Of a DNA stretch of 6,294 nt, positions 5,979 to 6,294 are shown in pieces; position 1 is the first letter of the stretch; every line of letters starts with the position of its first letter. Made by a program: the position numbers and the translations under genes. Source of the DNA: SIG607 sp045590395 (GTDB lineage Bacteria > Bacillota > Clostridia > Oscillospirales > Acutalibacteraceae); assembly GCA_045590395.1 (NCBI GenBank), contig JAZNQX010000096.1, positions 1-6,294 on the forward strand, given 5' to 3'. Under the pieces are notes generated by a model. It worked only from the letters and a program-made list of their open reading frames with translations. It ran no database searches and was not told the origin of the DNA.

Positions 5979-6294
5979 ATGGATTTTAAAACGGTAAGAC
6001 AGACAATGGCGGTAAATGAATCGGTTTTCAGCGCAACAGGAGAAATCCCTGTTGATGAAGATTTTGTTTTGCCGGATTTTTATCCGGAAATAACAAAAAT
6101 ACTTAAGTGCAAGGCTGTTGCCAGAGTTTCTTCAAAGGGTGCTAACGGAACTTCTGCAGAAATTGACGGACATATCTGCATAACACTTCTATACTGTGAT
6201 AAAAACGGCTGTATTAAAAACTATGAGCATATTGCACCCTTTACAAAGACCTTTGACACAAATGAAGATGTCACAGGCGGTATAGTTCACTGTA
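5979..6294 (+). CDS. SPOCS-domain (DUF3794) protein, SipL-like, 3'-truncated
   Basis: The first 105 residues of a protein that runs off the right edge. Positions about 22-100 match the SPOCS/DUF3794 domain: the hallmark DEDFVLPDFYPEITKILKC is followed by alternating beta-strand segments such as ARVSSKG, AEIDGHICITLLYCD and a polar strand ending in the APFTKTF motif. The SPOCS domain occurs in clostridial spore-coat proteins. In Clostridioides difficile, SipL combines it with a C-terminal LysM domain that binds SpoIVA. The C-terminus is not visible here, so whether LysM is present cannot be said and no gene symbol is given. ATG 5979 has AGAGG (5966-5970) 8 nt upstream. No signal peptide is seen, consistent with a mother-cell cytosolic protein. 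A sigma-E-like promoter and a terminator separate it from spoVM, so it forms its own transcription unit. Clostridia often have several SPOCS paralogues, so SipL itself is only one possibility. Confidence 0.85.
   Translation, partial: MDFKTVRQTMAVNESVFSATGEIPVDEDFVLPDFYPEITKILKCKAVARVSSKGANGTSAEIDGHICITLLYCDKNGCIKNYEHIAPFTKTFDTNEDVTGGIVHC

Overview
The window is an AT-rich (roughly 40% GC by eye) stretch from a Gram-positive, endospore-forming bacterium. It is most likely a member of the class Clostridia, and the codon use and gene content suggest an Oscillospiraceae/Ruminococcaceae-like lineage; the lineage is an inference. All genes read on the + strand.

Positions 1-5549 carry a tightly packed conserved block: rsmB (5' end outside the window), rlmN, prpC, prkC and rsgA. 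Gaps are 4-24 nt, and one stop/start pair overlaps by 1 nt. This order matches the Bacillus subtilis fmt-rsmB-rlmN-prpC-prkC-rsgA(cpgA)-rpe-thiN-spoVM neighbourhood. The block couples rRNA modification (RsmB, RlmN) and 30S subunit maturation (RsgA) with the Hanks-type kinase/phosphatase pair that senses cell-wall fragments (PrkC/PrpC). RsgA is a known PrkC substrate in B. subtilis. The rpe and thiN genes found between rsgA and spoVM in B. subtilis are absent here.

Positions 5550-5900 hold two very small genes that are easy to miss: a 49-residue two-helix membrane protein of unknown function (5614-5763), and a 29-residue SpoVM homologue (5775-5864). SpoVM is the amphipathic peptide that marks the forespore surface for coat assembly. 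A perfect 10-bp hairpin with a U-tract (5871-5900) ends this unit. A possible promoter and an inverted repeat lie just before the 49-residue gene.

From 5979 to the right edge runs the start of a SPOCS-domain (DUF3794) protein of the kind that includes the clostridial coat protein SipL. Ahead of it is a close match to a sigma-E sporulation promoter and a perfect 9-bp inverted repeat. SpoVM and SipL both work with SpoIVA at the forespore surface, so the right end of the window looks like a small spore-coat basement-layer neighbourhood attached to a housekeeping operon. No rRNA, tRNA, CRISPR array or mobile element was seen. Nothing here amounts to a wholly new system; the unexplained parts are the 49-residue membrane protein and the regulatory sequences flanking the small genes.
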